A stretch of 64,000 bases of DNA from positions 1-64,000 of the forward strand of contig JQAY01000003.1 in assembly GCA_001436895.1 (NCBI GenBank), given 5' to 3'. Source of the stretch: Weissella confusa (lineage in GTDB: Bacteria; Bacillota; Bacilli; Lactobacillales; Lactobacillaceae). Below the pieces are notes generated by a model. The model searched no databases and was not told the DNA's origin. It was given only the letters and a program-made list of their open reading frames with translations. Below, piece by piece: positions 26,690-35,931 of the stretch. The position numbers and the translations under genes were made by a program. Within the stretch, counting starts at the first letter, position 1; every line of letters begins with the position of its first letter.

Positions 26690-28771
26690 TTAGTTTGACT
26701 TAACGTCCAATTCTAGGAAGTTAGCAACCTTAGTAGCTTCGTTAGCAACAGCGTGCAACGTAGCCAAACGGTTATTCTTAACCGCTTCGTCTTCGACCAT
26801 GACCATCGTCTCATCGAAGTAAGCTGCAACTGCTGGTTGCAAGTTCAACAAAGCAACCAACTTAGCATCCGTTTCTGCAACTTCAGCAACTGGTGAAACA
26901 GCTTCGAACAAAGCCTTTTCAGCATCGTTCTCGAACAACGTTACATCAACAACAGAGTCAGTTGCGTTCTTCGTCGTCAAGCGCATGACACGCGTCAACG
27001 CTTCAACGCCTTCACGGAAGTTATCGTCAGCCACGTGAGCTGCCAAAACTTGCGCTGATTCGAACATTTGTGTCGTATCAGCAAAGTCGTTCTTTGTTAC
27101 GGCGTTGATGATGTCACGACGAACACCATCATCTTGCAACGCCTTCACAACACGGTCAGTCAAGAAGTTCACCACGGCAGCCACGTTGTTTTGCAACTCA
27201 GCCATAACGTCTTCTGGCAAACCAAACTTAGCAGCATCAGCGTTGATGTCATCAATCAAGTCTGACAAGATACCGTCAATGTCCAACTCCCACTTGTTGT
27301 CGGCCAAAATGTTTACAACACCTGAAGCGGCACGACGCAAAGCGTATGGGTCGTTTGAACCTGATGGTACCATACCACCGGCGAAGAATGACAACAAGCT
27401 ATCCAACTTGTCAGCCAAAGCCAAAACCTTACCCAAATCTGATGCTGGCAATTCACCATCAGCAGAGATTGGCATGTAGTGCTCACGGATTGCTTGGGCA
27501 ACGGCAGCATCTTCACCAAACAAGTTGGCGTACTTCTCACCCATGATACCTTGCAATTCGTCGAACTCACCGACCATACCAGTCATCAAGTCAAACTTGT
27601 AAATCTCACCAGCGCGAGCCAACTTTGTTTGTTGGTCAGCTGAGAAGTTCAAACGGCCGGCGATAATGGCAGCCAAAGCCTTGGCACGGCGCGTGTGTGC
27701 AGCAACTGATCCCAACTTAGCGTGGAATGAAACAACTTCCAACTTGTTGTTGTAGAAGTCGATATCGTGCTTTTGATCCTCGTGGTAGAAGAACTTAGCG
27801 TCTTCCAAACGAGCAACCAACACCTTCTCGTTACCGGCAATCACGTTGTCGATGTGTTCAGCGTTTCCGTTACGAACTGAGATAAAGTGTGGCAACAAAG
27901 CACCGTTAGCATCAACCACGTGGAAGAAACGTTGGTGCTCCTTCATTGACGTAATCAATACTTCGTCAGGAACTTCCAAGTAACCTTCGTCGAAGCCACC
28001 AGCAAAGGCCGTTGGGTATTCAACGATGTTGTTAACTTCTTCAAGCAAATCATCGTCAACAACCACTTGCCAGTTGTTGTCAGCAGCGATTTGGCGCACT
28101 TGTGCACGGATGTTTTCCTTACGTGCTTCAGCATCAGCTTGCACGAAAACAGACGTCAAAGCTTCTTCGTACTTGTCAGCAGATGCGATTTCAACATCGT
28201 GACCCAAGAAGCGGTGTCCACGTGATGAACGACCAGTTGCAACACCCAAAATATCAAATGGCACAACTTGATCATCCAACAATGCAACCATCCAACGAAT
28301 TGGACGAACGTATTCGAATGTGTGACGACCCCACTTCATTGTCGTTGAGAACGTCATTGCCTCAACAACTGACTTGAAGCCTGCCAAAACAGCAGCTGCT
28401 GGTTGTCCAGCTTCGAACTTCGTCACATAAACGTATTCGTTACCGTTAAATTCCTTGAACGTGATGTCGTCGGTCGTCATACCTTGACCACGTACGAACC
28501 CTTGGGCAGCCTTTGAGTAGTTACCTTCAGCGTCCAAAGCAGCCTTCTTAGCAGGTCCCTTTACTTCTTCAGTGAAGTCTTCAGCCTTTTCAGCCACACC
28601 TGAAATCAAAACTGCCAAACGGCGTGGCGTTGAGAATGGCTTGATTGACTCGTAAGCCAAACGCTCATCCTTCATAAAGTTTTCGGCACGCTCAACCAAT
28701 TGGTTAATTGCGGGCGTAACCAAGTGGGCAGGAACTTCTTCCAAACCAATTTCTAGCAAAAAGTTAGCCAT
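26690..28771 (-). CDS. glyS: Glycine--tRNA ligase beta subunit
   Basis: GlyS is the tRNA-binding beta subunit of the heterotetrameric bacterial glycyl-tRNA synthetase. About 693 residues start MANFLLEIGLEEVPAHLV. Family blocks include STPRRLAVLI, MTFSTTMKWG, the HD-like region EIYKFDLMTGMVGEFDELQG and GSNDPYALRRAA, with a C-terminal DALR anticodon domain. The ATG at 28771 follows the glyQ stop by 1 nt, and its ribosome site GAGGAG sits within the glyQ end. This is tight translational coupling under the glycine T-box. Confidence 0.96.
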   Translation of the reverse strand: MANFLLEIGLEEVPAHLVTPAINQLVERAENFMKDERLAYESIKPFSTPRRLAVLISGVAEKAEDFTEEVKGPAKKAALDAEGNYSKAAQGFVRGQGMTTDDITFKEFNGNEYVYVTKFEAGQPAAAVLAGFKSVVEAMTFSTTMKWGRHTFEYVRPIRWMVALLDDQVVPFDILGVATGRSSRGHRFLGHDVEIASADKYEEALTSVFVQADAEARKENIRAQVRQIAADNNWQVVVDDDLLEEVNNIVEYPTAFAGGFDEGYLEVPDEVLITSMKEHQRFFHVVDANGALLPHFISVRNGNAEHIDNVIAGNEKVLVARLEDAKFFYHEDQKHDIDFYNNKLEVVSFHAKLGSVAAHTRRAKALAAIIAGRLNFSADQQTKLARAGEIYKFDLMTGMVGEFDELQGIMGEKYANLFGEDAAVAQAIREHYMPISADGELPASDLGKVLALADKLDSLLSFFAGGMVPSGSNDPYALRRAASGVVNILADNKWELDIDGILSDLIDDINADAAKFGLPEDVMAELQNNVAAVVNFLTDRVVKALQDDGVRRDIINAVTKNDFADTTQMFESAQVLAAHVADDNFREGVEALTRVMRLTTKNATDSVVDVTLFENDAEKALFEAVSPVAEVAETDAKLVALLNLQPAVAAYFDETMVMVEDEAVKNNRLATLHAVANEATKVANFLELDVKSN

Positions 28772-28772
28772 C

Positions 28773-29699
28773 TTAGTTCTCCTCCTCATCTGCAGGCAAG
28801 TACTTCGCACGCAAAGCTTCGTCCTTCAACAATGGGAAACCAAGCTTCTTACGCTCATCAATGAAGGCACGCGCAACTGAACGGGCCATGTTACGGATAC
28901 GTGAAAGGTACTTTGCACGCTCAGTAACTGAAACCGTTCCACGCGCGTCCAACAAGTTAAACGTGTGTGATGACTTCAAAATGTAGTCGTAAGCTGGGTG
29001 AACCAAGCCCTTTTCCAAGGCCTTCTTGGCTTCAGCTTCGTACTCGTTAAAGTGACGCAACAACATTTCTTGGTCTGACTCTTCGAATGAGTAAACTGAG
29101 TGCTCGTACTCTGGCTCCTTAAAGATGTCACCGTACAAAACGCCGTTACCCCATTCCAAATCGTAAACCGTTGGCACATCTTGGATGTATGAAGCCAAAC
29201 GCTCCAAACCATACGTTATTTCTGATGTTACGGCATCAACTTGGATTCCTCCAACTTGTTGGAAGTACGTAAATTGCGTCACTTCCATACCGTCCAACCA
29301 GATTTCCCAACCGATACCAGCGGCACCCATTGAAGGGTTTTCCCAGTTATCTTCAACGAAACGGATATCGTGTTCCAAAGGATCAATGCCCAGGGCCTTC
29401 AAAGAATCCAAGTACAATTCTTGGATGTTGTCAGGTGATGGCTTCATAACCACTTGGAATTGGTGGTGTTGGTACAAACGGTTTGGGTTATCCCCGTAAC
29501 GTCCATCGGCTGGACGACGTGATGGCTCTACGTAAGCTGCGTTCCATGGCTCAGGACCATTGGCACGTAGGAACGTGTAAGGGCTCATCGTACCGGCACC
29601 CTTTTCTGTATCGTAGGCTTCCATTAGCATTGCGCCTTGATCAGCCCAGAACTTTTGCAACGTCAAAATAATGTCTTGCACACTCATTTTTGCACTCAT
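28773..29699 (-). CDS. glyQ: Glycine--tRNA ligase alpha subunit
   Basis: GlyQ is the catalytic class II alpha subunit. The 308-residue product contains [21 protein letters not shown] split motifs, [20 protein letters not shown] and the motif 3 region [10 protein letters not shown]. The ATG at 29699 (MSAKMSVQD) has AAAGGA about ten bases upstream. The longer ORF would run into the T-box terminator. An internal ATG at 29687 is an alternative. Expression is controlled by the glycine T-box immediately upstream. Confidence 0.96.
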   Translation of the reverse strand: MSAKMSVQDIILTLQKFWADQGAMLMEAYDTEKGAGTMSPYTFLRANGPEPWNAAYVEPSRRPADGRYGDNPNRLYQHHQFQVVMKPSPDNIQELYLDSLKALGIDPLEHDIRFVEDNWENPSMGAAGIGWEIWLDGMEVTQFTYFQQVGGIQVDAVTSEITYGLERLASYIQDVPTVYDLEWGNGVLYGDIFKEPEYEHSVYSFEESDQEMLLRHFNEYEAEAKKALEKGLVHPAYDYILKSSHTFNLLDARGTVSVTERAKYLSRIRNMARSVARAFIDERKKLGFPLLKDEALRAKYLPADEEEN

Positions 29700-29738
29700 G
29701 TTGACAAATTCCTTTCTCGTGGTTGGCTTCGAGCAAAT

Positions 29739-29955
29739 AAAAAGCCCTACACCAATCACCTTTAAAAATGATTGATGTAGGGACGATAATTCGCGGTTCC
29801 ACCCTACTTCTAGGAAAACTCCTAGCAGCTTCATTGGATTAAATTGTGCTCCGGCAGTGCCCCTTGCGTGTTTTCAGATCACCCTCACATCACCGGTGAC
29901 TTGCTGGACTGAGTTCACGTAATTCTTCTGCTTTCATCGCTTATTACATGTAATA
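29739..29955 (-). promoter_or_regulatory. Glycine T-box leader of glyQS
   Basis: The minus strand carries the T-box core AGGGTGGAACCGCG (29792-29805), followed by the terminator stem CCCTACATCAATC...GATTGGTGTAGGG with T5 (29739-29773). Stem I has a T-loop-like element and a specifier context AAGG-GGC-ACU, giving a GGC glycine codon. Uncharged tRNA-Gly should stabilise the antiterminator and raise glyQS transcription. Confidence 0.93.
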
Positions 29956-29983
29956 AGTTTATCACTCAGCGTTTAAAAGTCAA
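29956..29983 (-). promoter_or_regulatory. Promoter of the glyQS leader
   Basis: On the minus strand, TTGACT and TAAACT are separated by 16 nt, immediately upstream of stem I. Confidence 0.6.
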
Positions 29984-30049
29984 CGCGCATGACTGATTAA
30001 TTATGAATGCTGGTGCGCATATTACCACGGTCCGCTTCGTCCTTCAGAT

Positions 30050-30083
30050 TAAAAAAGACTGACAACAAAATGTTGCCAGTCTA
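30050..30083 (-). terminator. Terminator after pnuC
   Basis: AGACTGGCAACATTTTGTTG and TCAGTCT form a stem followed by T6 on the minus strand. Confidence 0.8.
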
Positions 30084-30089
30084 TCATAA

Positions 30090-30830
30090 TTAATCTTGAT
30101 ATTCGGTTGTTTTTGACCACAAGTACATGCCGTAGAAGGCATTGAAAGTTTTCACAATCATCAGGACAAACATCCCCAATGCACCAGAACCGCCTGCCTG
30201 AATTTGATTCCACCAAAGTAGCAAGCCCACGGCGTCAACAAATAACCACACAATCCATTGTGACAAGTAGCCGTACGTTGCCAAAATTTGGGCCAACATC
30301 CCAAGTGGTAGTTGAGATGAGTCCAGGTAAACTTGATTACCGTGAGCCGTCTTCGCAACCGTCAACACAATACCGTAAACAACAACTGCCCCTGCGACTA
30401 GGCAGCCCATCATCTTCGGACCGATACGCTTCGCCTGAATTTGGCTGTGATCAGCTTGTTGTGATAATTGCTTGTACCACGCCGCCATCCCCACGAATTG
30501 CATCACAAAGAAGAATCCTTGGTTCAAAATATCACCAACCAAGTGATTGTGAATCGACATTAATAGCCAAATACCGTTCGTCAACAATCCCCAGAAGAAG
30601 TTCGTCAAACGACCACTGGCCAACATAATCAAATAGAATGCCAAGACAAGGCCGGTAATCAAACTCGTCCATCCAGATGATGAATAATCACCCGTATAAA
30701 AAAACGCCCAAACCGTCACTGCCATGATAACAACCATGTACACACGTTGGAATCGATTCATCAATGCCAAGTCGCGTCTGATGTTAGTTGGCGACGTCGC
30801 CTCACGCAAAGCTCGCTTCAAATTCTGCAT
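30090..30830 (-). CDS. pnuC: Nicotinamide riboside transporter PnuC
   Basis: PnuC imports nicotinamide riboside for NAD synthesis by facilitated diffusion coupled to intracellular phosphorylation. The 246-residue protein has about seven hydrophobic segments. The PnuC-type aromatic pattern includes NGIWLLMSIHNHLVGD around residue 85, FFVMQFVGMAAWYKQ around 107, and the C-terminal YLSQWIVWLFVDAVGLLLWW region. It stands alone with its own terminator. No NAD-related riboswitch could be recognised upstream. Confidence 0.88.
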   Translation of the reverse strand: MQNLKRALREATSPTNIRRDLALMNRFQRVYMVVIMAVTVWAFFYTGDYSSSGWTSLITGLVLAFYLIMLASGRLTNFFWGLLTNGIWLLMSIHNHLVGDILNQGFFFVMQFVGMAAWYKQLSQQADHSQIQAKRIGPKMMGCLVAGAVVVYGIVLTVAKTAHGNQVYLDSSQLPLGMLAQILATYGYLSQWIVWLFVDAVGLLLWWNQIQAGGSGALGMFVLMIVKTFNAFYGMYLWSKTTEYQD

Positions 30831-30937
30831 CTTTCTACTACTCCCTAAAACTAAAACACTAAGAAATAGATTATCACATTAACTAATCGTTTGTGCATAA
30901 TGTCACAGGACTGTAACTCGTTAGTGTTCGGGATGCG

Positions 30938-30974
30938 AAAAAAGACGACATACCCAATCGAGCATGTCGTCCAT
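30938..30974 (-). terminator. Terminator after the 58-aa gene
   Basis: GACGACAT...ATGTCGTC forms a stem on the minus strand followed by T6, about 11 nt after the stop. Confidence 0.82.
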
Positions 30975-30984
30975 TAACTGTTGT

Positions 30985-31161
30985 TTAATCTTTTCCAAGC
31001 AATCCTGATAGCTTGTCCTTAACGTCATTCAAATCAACGTTATCAAGCATGTCAGCCTTGTCGCCAAGCAACTCGCCGGCCTTATCCTTCAAATCGTTCA
31101 AGTCAGCTCCTTCAAGTACGTCAGCTGCCTTGTCCTTCAAATCATCCAAATTAATGTCCAT
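30985..31161 (-). CDS. Small 58-aa amphipathic repeat protein
   Basis: This short gene encodes 58 residues built from three related helical units, LDDLKDKAADVL, LNDLKDKAGELL and LNDVKDKLSGLL, separated by short Asp-rich linkers. It is very charged, without Cys or aromatic residues, and probably forms amphipathic helices. AGGAG lies eight bases before the ATG, and a strong terminator follows. It lies between pnuC and recO. I do not recognise a named family. It is loosely like small stress-related CsbD/YtxH-type proteins, but this is not an assignment. Confidence 0.7.
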   Translation of the reverse strand: MDINLDDLKDKAADVLEGADLNDLKDKAGELLGDKADMLDNVDLNDVKDKLSGLLGKD

Positions 31162-31214
31162 AGAACCATCTCCTATCTGAAAACGTTTTCTTTCTACACA
31201 TTTATTATAAGTGA

Positions 31215-32015
31215 TTAGTCTTCGGATGTCTCGTTATTTGACTCGGCCTGTCCACGCGTTGCTAAGCGTGCCTGCCAGCCTGATAACTGTTGGATAAATG
31301 ATTTTGCCCGCAAATGAACACCAACTTGATCATCATATAGCTTGTCCATCACGCGCGCCATATCTTGTTTTGTTTCGTCTTTTAGACTTAACGTGCCCAG
31401 TTGCTTCAAATCAACCTTCGCAAGTTGTGACAAGATACGAACTGAGCGTGGATTTGCGTTCATACGATTTTCGTCTTGATCCCAGTGAATTTGGCAAATC
31501 GTGCCGTTTAGCTTCTCAGAAAAATCGAGTGGTAAATCGCGACGACCACAAACTGCGCATTCACCCCAAGTTGGATTTAATCCAAACGCCGGTAGCAGTT
31601 GCACTTCAAAGTAGTTCGCTAAGCCTTGTGGATCAAGCCCTTCCTCCAACTTTTCCAGTGCCAGCTTTGCCCAGTTGAACCATTTTTCGATTGGTTGATT
31701 ATCAACAAACGCTGCGTCAATCAATCCCAGAATGTATGTCATGTAGGCATTCTTTTCAACATCCATCATCAACTCACGCGAATGGTGACTCTCTTTAACC
31801 GAATTGATGAAACTCAATCCCGTTTGATTTAGCGTGCCTTCGAAGGTTGCAATCGTCATCGGTTGAACATCTGCAGCAAACTGGTAGCGCTTAGACTTAC
31901 CATTTTTGATGTAAAACATTCGTTTGCCGGCCGTTTTAGTCAGCATTTTAACCATCAAGTCTTTCTCTTTGTGGTCACGTTGATACATGACAATCGCTTC
32001 AAATACTTCCGCCAT
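31215..32015 (-). CDS. recO: DNA repair protein RecO
   Basis: RecO acts with RecF/RecR to load RecA on SSB-coated DNA. The 266-residue protein has an N-terminal OB fold (EAIVMYQRDHKEKDLMVKMLT), a helical middle, and a zinc-finger-like CAVCGRR followed by CQIHW, although the usual four-cysteine set appears partly replaced. The ATG at 32015 has AGGAGG seven bases upstream. The 27-nt longer ORF overlaps the era terminator. It lies directly downstream of era, the usual Firmicute order. Confidence 0.9.
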   Translation of the reverse strand: MAEVFEAIVMYQRDHKEKDLMVKMLTKTAGKRMFYIKNGKSKRYQFAADVQPMTIATFEGTLNQTGLSFINSVKESHHSRELMMDVEKNAYMTYILGLIDAAFVDNQPIEKWFNWAKLALEKLEEGLDPQGLANYFEVQLLPAFGLNPTWGECAVCGRRDLPLDFSEKLNGTICQIHWDQDENRMNANPRSVRILSQLAKVDLKQLGTLSLKDETKQDMARVMDKLYDDQVGVHLRAKSFIQQLSGWQARLATRGQAESNNETSED

Positions 32016-32027
32016 GCCGCCTCCTAA

Positions 32028-32055
32028 TAAAAAAGAGACCAATCAGTCTCTCTTT
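32028..32055 (-). terminator. Hairpin with T-run between era and recO
   Basis: AGAGACTGATTGGTCTCT followed by T6 on the minus strand lies right after the era stop. recO begins 13 nt beyond, so it may be a partial terminator within the operon. Confidence 0.7.
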
Positions 32056-32062
32056 CACATCA

Positions 32063-32971
32063 TTAAATATCTGAATCTTCCTTGTAACCGTACGTTTGCA
32101 AGGCTTGTGGCTTATCACGCCAACGTTCTTCAACCTTAACCCACGTCTCCAAGAAAATCTTGTCACCAAGCAAGCGTTCGATATCCTTACGAGCACGAAC
32201 ACCAATTTCCTTGATCATCGCACCTTGCTTACCGATAACGATGTTCTTTTGCGTTGGACGCTCAACAACGATTGTCGCTTGCACGTGCAAGTGGTTCTCA
32301 TCTTGACGTTCAATCTTGTCGATCACAACGGCAACTGAGTGTGGCACTTCTTGACGCGTCAATTGTAGCACCTTCTCACGAATCAACTCACTCATGATGA
32401 AACGTTCTGGGTGGTCCGTGATTTGGTCAGCTGGGTAGTATTGTGGTCCTTCTTCCATCTTGTCCATGGCGAAGTCCAACAACTCTGGCACACCGTCACC
32501 CTTCAAAGCTGAAATTGGGAAGATTTCCGCAAATTCCATTTGTTGGCTGTAATCAGCAATAATTGCCAACAAGTCTGATGGGTTAACCAAATCAATCTTG
32601 TTGATGATCAAGTAAACTGGTGTGTTTGTGTCCTTCAAACGGTTGATGATGAAGTCATCACCAGCACCACGTGGCTCGTCGGCGTTAACCAAGAACCAAA
32701 CCATGTCGGCTTCACGCAAAGCTGACATCGCCGTCTTCACCATGAAGTCACCCAATGAGTTGTGTGGCTTGTGAATTCCTGGTGTGTCCATGAACACGAT
32801 TTGACCTTCATCTGTCGTGTAAATTCCTTGGATCTTGTTTCGTGTCGTTTGCGCCTTTGGTGACATGATGGCAATCTTTTCACCAATCATCTTGTTCAAA
32901 AGCGTTGACTTACCAACGTTTGGACGACCAACTAGGGCAACGAAACCTGACTTAAATCCTTGTTCACTCAT
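32063..32971 (-). CDS. era: GTPase Era
   Basis: Era binds 16S rRNA and assists 30S maturation. The 302-residue protein has P-loop GRPNVGKST (15-23), switch [10 protein letters not shown] (61-68), NKID (near 124), the ISALKG G5 motif, and a C-terminal KH domain with [13 protein letters not shown]. Length and order match Era. It follows dgkA by about 50 nt in the phoH-ybeY-dgkA-era-recO string. Confidence 0.97.
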   Translation of the reverse strand: MSEQGFKSGFVALVGRPNVGKSTLLNKMIGEKIAIMSPKAQTTRNKIQGIYTTDEGQIVFMDTPGIHKPHNSLGDFMVKTAMSALREADMVWFLVNADEPRGAGDDFIINRLKDTNTPVYLIINKIDLVNPSDLLAIIADYSQQMEFAEIFPISALKGDGVPELLDFAMDKMEEGPQYYPADQITDHPERFIMSELIREKVLQLTRQEVPHSVAVVIDKIERQDENHLHVQATIVVERPTQKNIVIGKQGAMIKEIGVRARKDIERLLGDKIFLETWVKVEERWRDKPQALQTYGYKEDSDI

Positions 32972-33023
32972 GTATATTATTCTCTATTCTTTCTATAATC
33001 CACGCATCGCGCGTACAACTAAC

Positions 33024-33452
33024 TTATTTAATAATCATCTGCAAATTTGGCAAAATGTATGGTTGGAAAATCAAAACACCAATCACAATGGCAAATGCCA
33101 CCGCTGCCAACACAGCACCAGACGCCACGTCCTTAGCAACCTTGGCTAGCGGGTGATATTGTTCACCCACAATCAAATCAACGATGGCTTCAACCATGGT
33201 ATTCACGAACTCAGCCATGATAACCGTAAAGACGGCGACTGAAATCCACAACCAATCTGAACGTCCTAGTTTAACATAGATGCCGACAAGTAAGACTACA
33301 ATCGCCGCAACAATATGAAAACGCATGTTTCGTTCACGAACCAAAAGTTGACCGATACCTTCTAAGGCATGACCAAGGGCTTGGATGAAGTGCGTATTTT
33401 TCTCAATTTGTGGCTCTTGTGTAGCAGCCTTTTTCTTATCGTGTAAGTCCAT
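33024..33452 (-). CDS. dgkA: Diacylglycerol/undecaprenol kinase family protein
   Basis: Small membrane kinase of the DgkA family. In Gram-positive bacteria it phosphorylates undecaprenol for cell-wall lipid recycling. The 142-residue protein has three membrane segments and the family motif MAEFVNTMVEAIVDLI with the catalytic glutamate, then AKDVASGAVLAAV. The first ~20 residues are a charged extension. It overlaps ybeY by 17 nt, showing translational coupling. Confidence 0.93.
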   Translation of the reverse strand: MDLHDKKKAATQEPQIEKNTHFIQALGHALEGIGQLLVRERNMRFHIVAAIVVLLVGIYVKLGRSDWLWISVAVFTVIMAEFVNTMVEAIVDLIVGEQYHPLAKVAKDVASGAVLAAVAFAIVIGVLIFQPYILPNLQMIIK

Positions 33453-33918
33453 AACTATCTAAAATCTCACGTTGCAAATCAAACATAATCTTTTCGTCTT
33501 CATCACTGCGCATGTGGTCGTAACCATTCAAGTGCAAGAAACCGTGCACAACCAAGAATCCTAGTTCGCGCTCATATGAGTGTTCCAAGTATTCCGCTTG
33601 TTCACCAATCTTATCGACAGAAACGATAATGTCACCAATGTTCTTCGCCAAATCCTCGGCCATCTCTTCATCCATCATCAATGGCAAATCATCACCATCT
33701 TCTTCAATGGCAAATGAGATGACGTCAGTTGGCTTGTCCAATCCACGGTATTCGCGGTTGTAACGTTGAATTTCGTCATTGTTAACGAATGTTACTGACA
33801 TCTCAGTGTCTGCTGGCAACTTCATATACTCACCAGCATAGTCCAAAACCTTTTCAACAAGGTCAATTTGCTCGGCAGGAACGCCAGGCTTTGATTGGTC
33901 AATAATTGCCAAATCCAT
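33436..33918 (-). CDS. ybeY: rRNA maturation RNase YbeY
   Basis: YbeY is a zinc endoribonuclease involved in 16S rRNA 3' end maturation and ribosome quality control. The 160-residue product has the zinc site HGFLHLNGYDH and the upstream block YNREYRGLDKPTDVISFA, both diagnostic. The start at 33918 (MDLAIIDQS) has AAGGA eight bases upstream. The longer ORF reads through the phoH end. It lies 4 nt after phoH and overlaps dgkA. Confidence 0.95.
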   Translation of the reverse strand: MDLAIIDQSKPGVPAEQIDLVEKVLDYAGEYMKLPADTEMSVTFVNNDEIQRYNREYRGLDKPTDVISFAIEEDGDDLPLMMDEEMAEDLAKNIGDIIVSVDKIGEQAEYLEHSYERELGFLVVHGFLHLNGYDHMRSDEDEKIMFDLQREILDSYGLTR

Positions 33919-33922
33919 AATC

Positions 33923-34921
33923 TTAATCCTTCTTCTCTTTTGCTTCTTTTGCCTTTTCTTGGGCTGCATCAAAGGCGTCGTATGCATTAATAATTGCTCC
34001 AACAACTGGGTGACGCACAACGTCATCCGCTGCGAACTCAATGAATTCGATGTGTGACACATTTACCAAAACACGGCGAGCTTGAATCAAGCCTGAACGC
34101 ACCTTGCTTGGCAAATCGATTTGTGAAACGTCTCCGTTTACAACCATGTGCGAACCGAACCCCAAACGAGTTAGGAACATCTTCATTTGTTGTGGCGTCG
34201 TGTTTTGCGCTTCATCCAAAATGATAAAGGCATTATCCAACGTACGACCACGCATGTAGGCCAATGGCGCAATTTCAATCGTACCACGATCCATCAAACG
34301 TTCCGTATGCTCAGCACCCAAAATAGCGTGCAACGCATCGTAAATTGGTCGTAGGTAAGGATCAACCTTTTCCTTCAAATCACCTGGCAAGAAACCAAGG
34401 CTTTCACCAGCTTCAACTGCAGGACGCGTGATGATAATTTTCTCCACATCACCGCGCTTCAAAGCAGCCACGGCCATTACAACAGCCAAATACGTCTTTC
34501 CAGTTCCAGCCGGACCAATACCAAACGTAATGTCGTTATTGCGAATCGCTTGAATATAACGGCGTTGACCATAGTTCTTAACACGAACTGGGTGTCCCTT
34601 GGCATCACGAATCAACGTCTCCGTGTACATATCACCAAAGTATTCCAACGTCCCACGTTCTGACATCTTCATCGCTGAGACGATATCAGTTGCGTTTAGC
34701 TTCACACCTTTTTTAATCAAAGCGGCCAATTCAGCGACGATTGCTTCAGCAGCATCAACTGCGTCAGCTTCACCCTTAATCGTAAGTTGGTCCCCAAACA
34801 CAGACAATGCAACATGCATGCCTTCTTCAATTAACTTCAAATTACTGTCTTGTGCGCCGACCAAACCAATTTCTTGCTCAGCATTTTCAAAACGATAAAC
34901 TTTTTCAACTTGTGCTGCCAA
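33923..34921 (-). CDS. phoH: PhoH family ATPase
   Basis: PhoH-like proteins carry a RecA-like ATPase domain and are proposed to be RNA-linked helicases or nucleases. The Walker A region is GPAGTGKT in the middle of the chain, with IIITRPAVEAGESLGFLPGD and the Walker B stretch FIILDEAQNTTPQQ. A TTG at 34921 has AGAGGG eight bases upstream and begins LAAQVEKVY, giving 332 residues, the usual length. The longer ATG-start ORF adds 28 residues unlike the family. Next to ybeY as in most Firmicutes. Confidence 0.92.
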   Translation of the reverse strand: MAAQVEKVYRFENAEQEIGLVGAQDSNLKLIEEGMHVALSVFGDQLTIKGEADAVDAAEAIVAELAALIKKGVKLNATDIVSAMKMSERGTLEYFGDMYTETLIRDAKGHPVRVKNYGQRRYIQAIRNNDITFGIGPAGTGKTYLAVVMAVAALKRGDVEKIIITRPAVEAGESLGFLPGDLKEKVDPYLRPIYDALHAILGAEHTERLMDRGTIEIAPLAYMRGRTLDNAFIILDEAQNTTPQQMKMFLTRLGFGSHMVVNGDVSQIDLPSKVRSGLIQARRVLVNVSHIEFIEFAADDVVRHPVVGAIINAYDAFDAAQEKAKEAKEKKD

Positions 34922-35021
34922 AAATGTAATCCCTCTAATTCGAATTATTCTCTTACGGTTACTATTATACCGCAAATAGATATGTATCGGGGGCATCCCC
35001 CGCATCAGAGTTCGACTAAGA

Positions 35022-35465
35022 TTAGCCCAACAATGATTGTACAGTTTGGTTAACCAACTTACCGTCAGCCTTACCCTTAACCTTAGGCATCAAAGCACCC
35101 ATAACCTTACCCAAGTCAGCCTTTGATGATGCACCAACTTCAGCAATCGTTTCCTTAACAACGGCAACGACTTCTTCTTCTGACATTTGCTCAGGCATGT
35201 AACGCTTCAAAACGTCGATTTGGCCTTGGATTTCTTCAGCCAAATCTTCACGATCAGCATCCTTGTATGATTCCAGCTCTTCGACACGTTGCTTCATTTC
35301 ACGTGACAAAACAGCCAATTCTTCGTCAGCAGTCAAGTCGTGACCCAACTTGATTTGCTCGTTAGAAACTGAAGACTTTACCATACGAACAACGCCCAAA
35401 GTAACCTTGTCCTTAGCCTTCATTGCTTCCTTCATGTCGTTAGTCAATTGTTCCAACAAACTCAT
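35022..35465 (-). CDS. yqeY: GatB/YqeY domain protein
   Basis: This 147-residue helical protein of the YqeY family resembles the tRNA-binding tail domain of GatB and begins [20 protein letters not shown]. It probably interacts with tRNA or amidotransferase, but its role is not established. AAGGAG lies nine bases before the chosen ATG at 35465. An ATG six bases earlier is too close to the ribosome site. It follows rpsU in the usual Firmicute pair. Confidence 0.92.
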   Translation of the reverse strand: MSLLEQLTNDMKEAMKAKDKVTLGVVRMVKSSVSNEQIKLGHDLTADEELAVLSREMKQRVEELESYKDADREDLAEEIQGQIDVLKRYMPEQMSEEEVVAVVKETIAEVGASSKADLGKVMGALMPKVKGKADGKLVNQTVQSLLG

Positions 35466-35509
35466 AGTCATTATCTCCTTTTTGTTTTTGAATAATTTCT
35501 GAGTATAAA

Positions 35510-35542
35510 ACAAAACCGGACCACCAGCAGGTAGCCCGGCAA
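35510..35542 (-). terminator. Hairpin between rpsU and yqeY
   Basis: GCCGGGCTACC and GGTGGTCCGGT pair on the minus strand, followed by TTTGTTTT. It may trim transcription so rpsU is made in excess of yqeY. Confidence 0.75.
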
Positions 35543-35550
35543 GAGTCGAA

Positions 35551-35736
35551 TTAACGGCTCTTCTTGTTCTTGCGCTTACGAGCGGCCTCAGCCTTCAACT
35601 TACGTTGTACTGATGGCTTGATGTAGAACTCACGCTTACGGTACTCTTGCAAGGTACCATCCTTTGATACACCACGCTTGAAGCGACGGAGAGCATCATC
35701 AAGAGACTCATTCTTACGAACAACAGTCTTTGCCAT
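35551..35736 (-). CDS. rpsU: 30S ribosomal protein S21
   Basis: S21 is a small basic 30S protein. The 61-residue sequence starts [20 protein letters not shown] and has the expected REFYIKPS and a C-terminal KRKNKKSR tail. A strong GGAAGGGAGGG ribosome site and a near-consensus promoter lie upstream. Confidence 0.97.
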   Translation of the reverse strand: MAKTVVRKNESLDDALRRFKRGVSKDGTLQEYRKREFYIKPSVQRKLKAEAARKRKNKKSR

Positions 35737-35805
35737 AATGTTTACCCTCCCTTCCCGTGTGAAGTTTCCAACTTTTATATATGTCGCACACTTTTGTTCT
35801 TTAAT

Positions 35806-35833
35806 AGTTTACCAGAATTGAACCTGTTGTCAA
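35806..35833 (-). promoter_or_regulatory. Promoter of rpsU-yqeY
   Basis: On the minus strand a perfect TTGACA and TAAACT with TGG extension are separated by 16 nt, about 70 nt before the rpsU start. Confidence 0.8.
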
Positions 35834-35893
35834 CGCTTTATACAAAACTGCTGACGATTTGTTATCACTCTTCACCTAGTCACACCTAAAATG

Positions 35894-35919
35894 TTTGTAC
35901 CTAAGCTTTTTGTACCTAA
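35894..35919. repeat. Direct repeat upstream of rpsU
   Basis: Two exact copies of TTTGTACCTAA start 15 nt apart (35894 and 35909), about 60 nt upstream of the rpsU -35. They may be an operator or chance repeat. Confidence 0.5.
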
Positions 35920-35931
35920 CAAACCGTTAGC

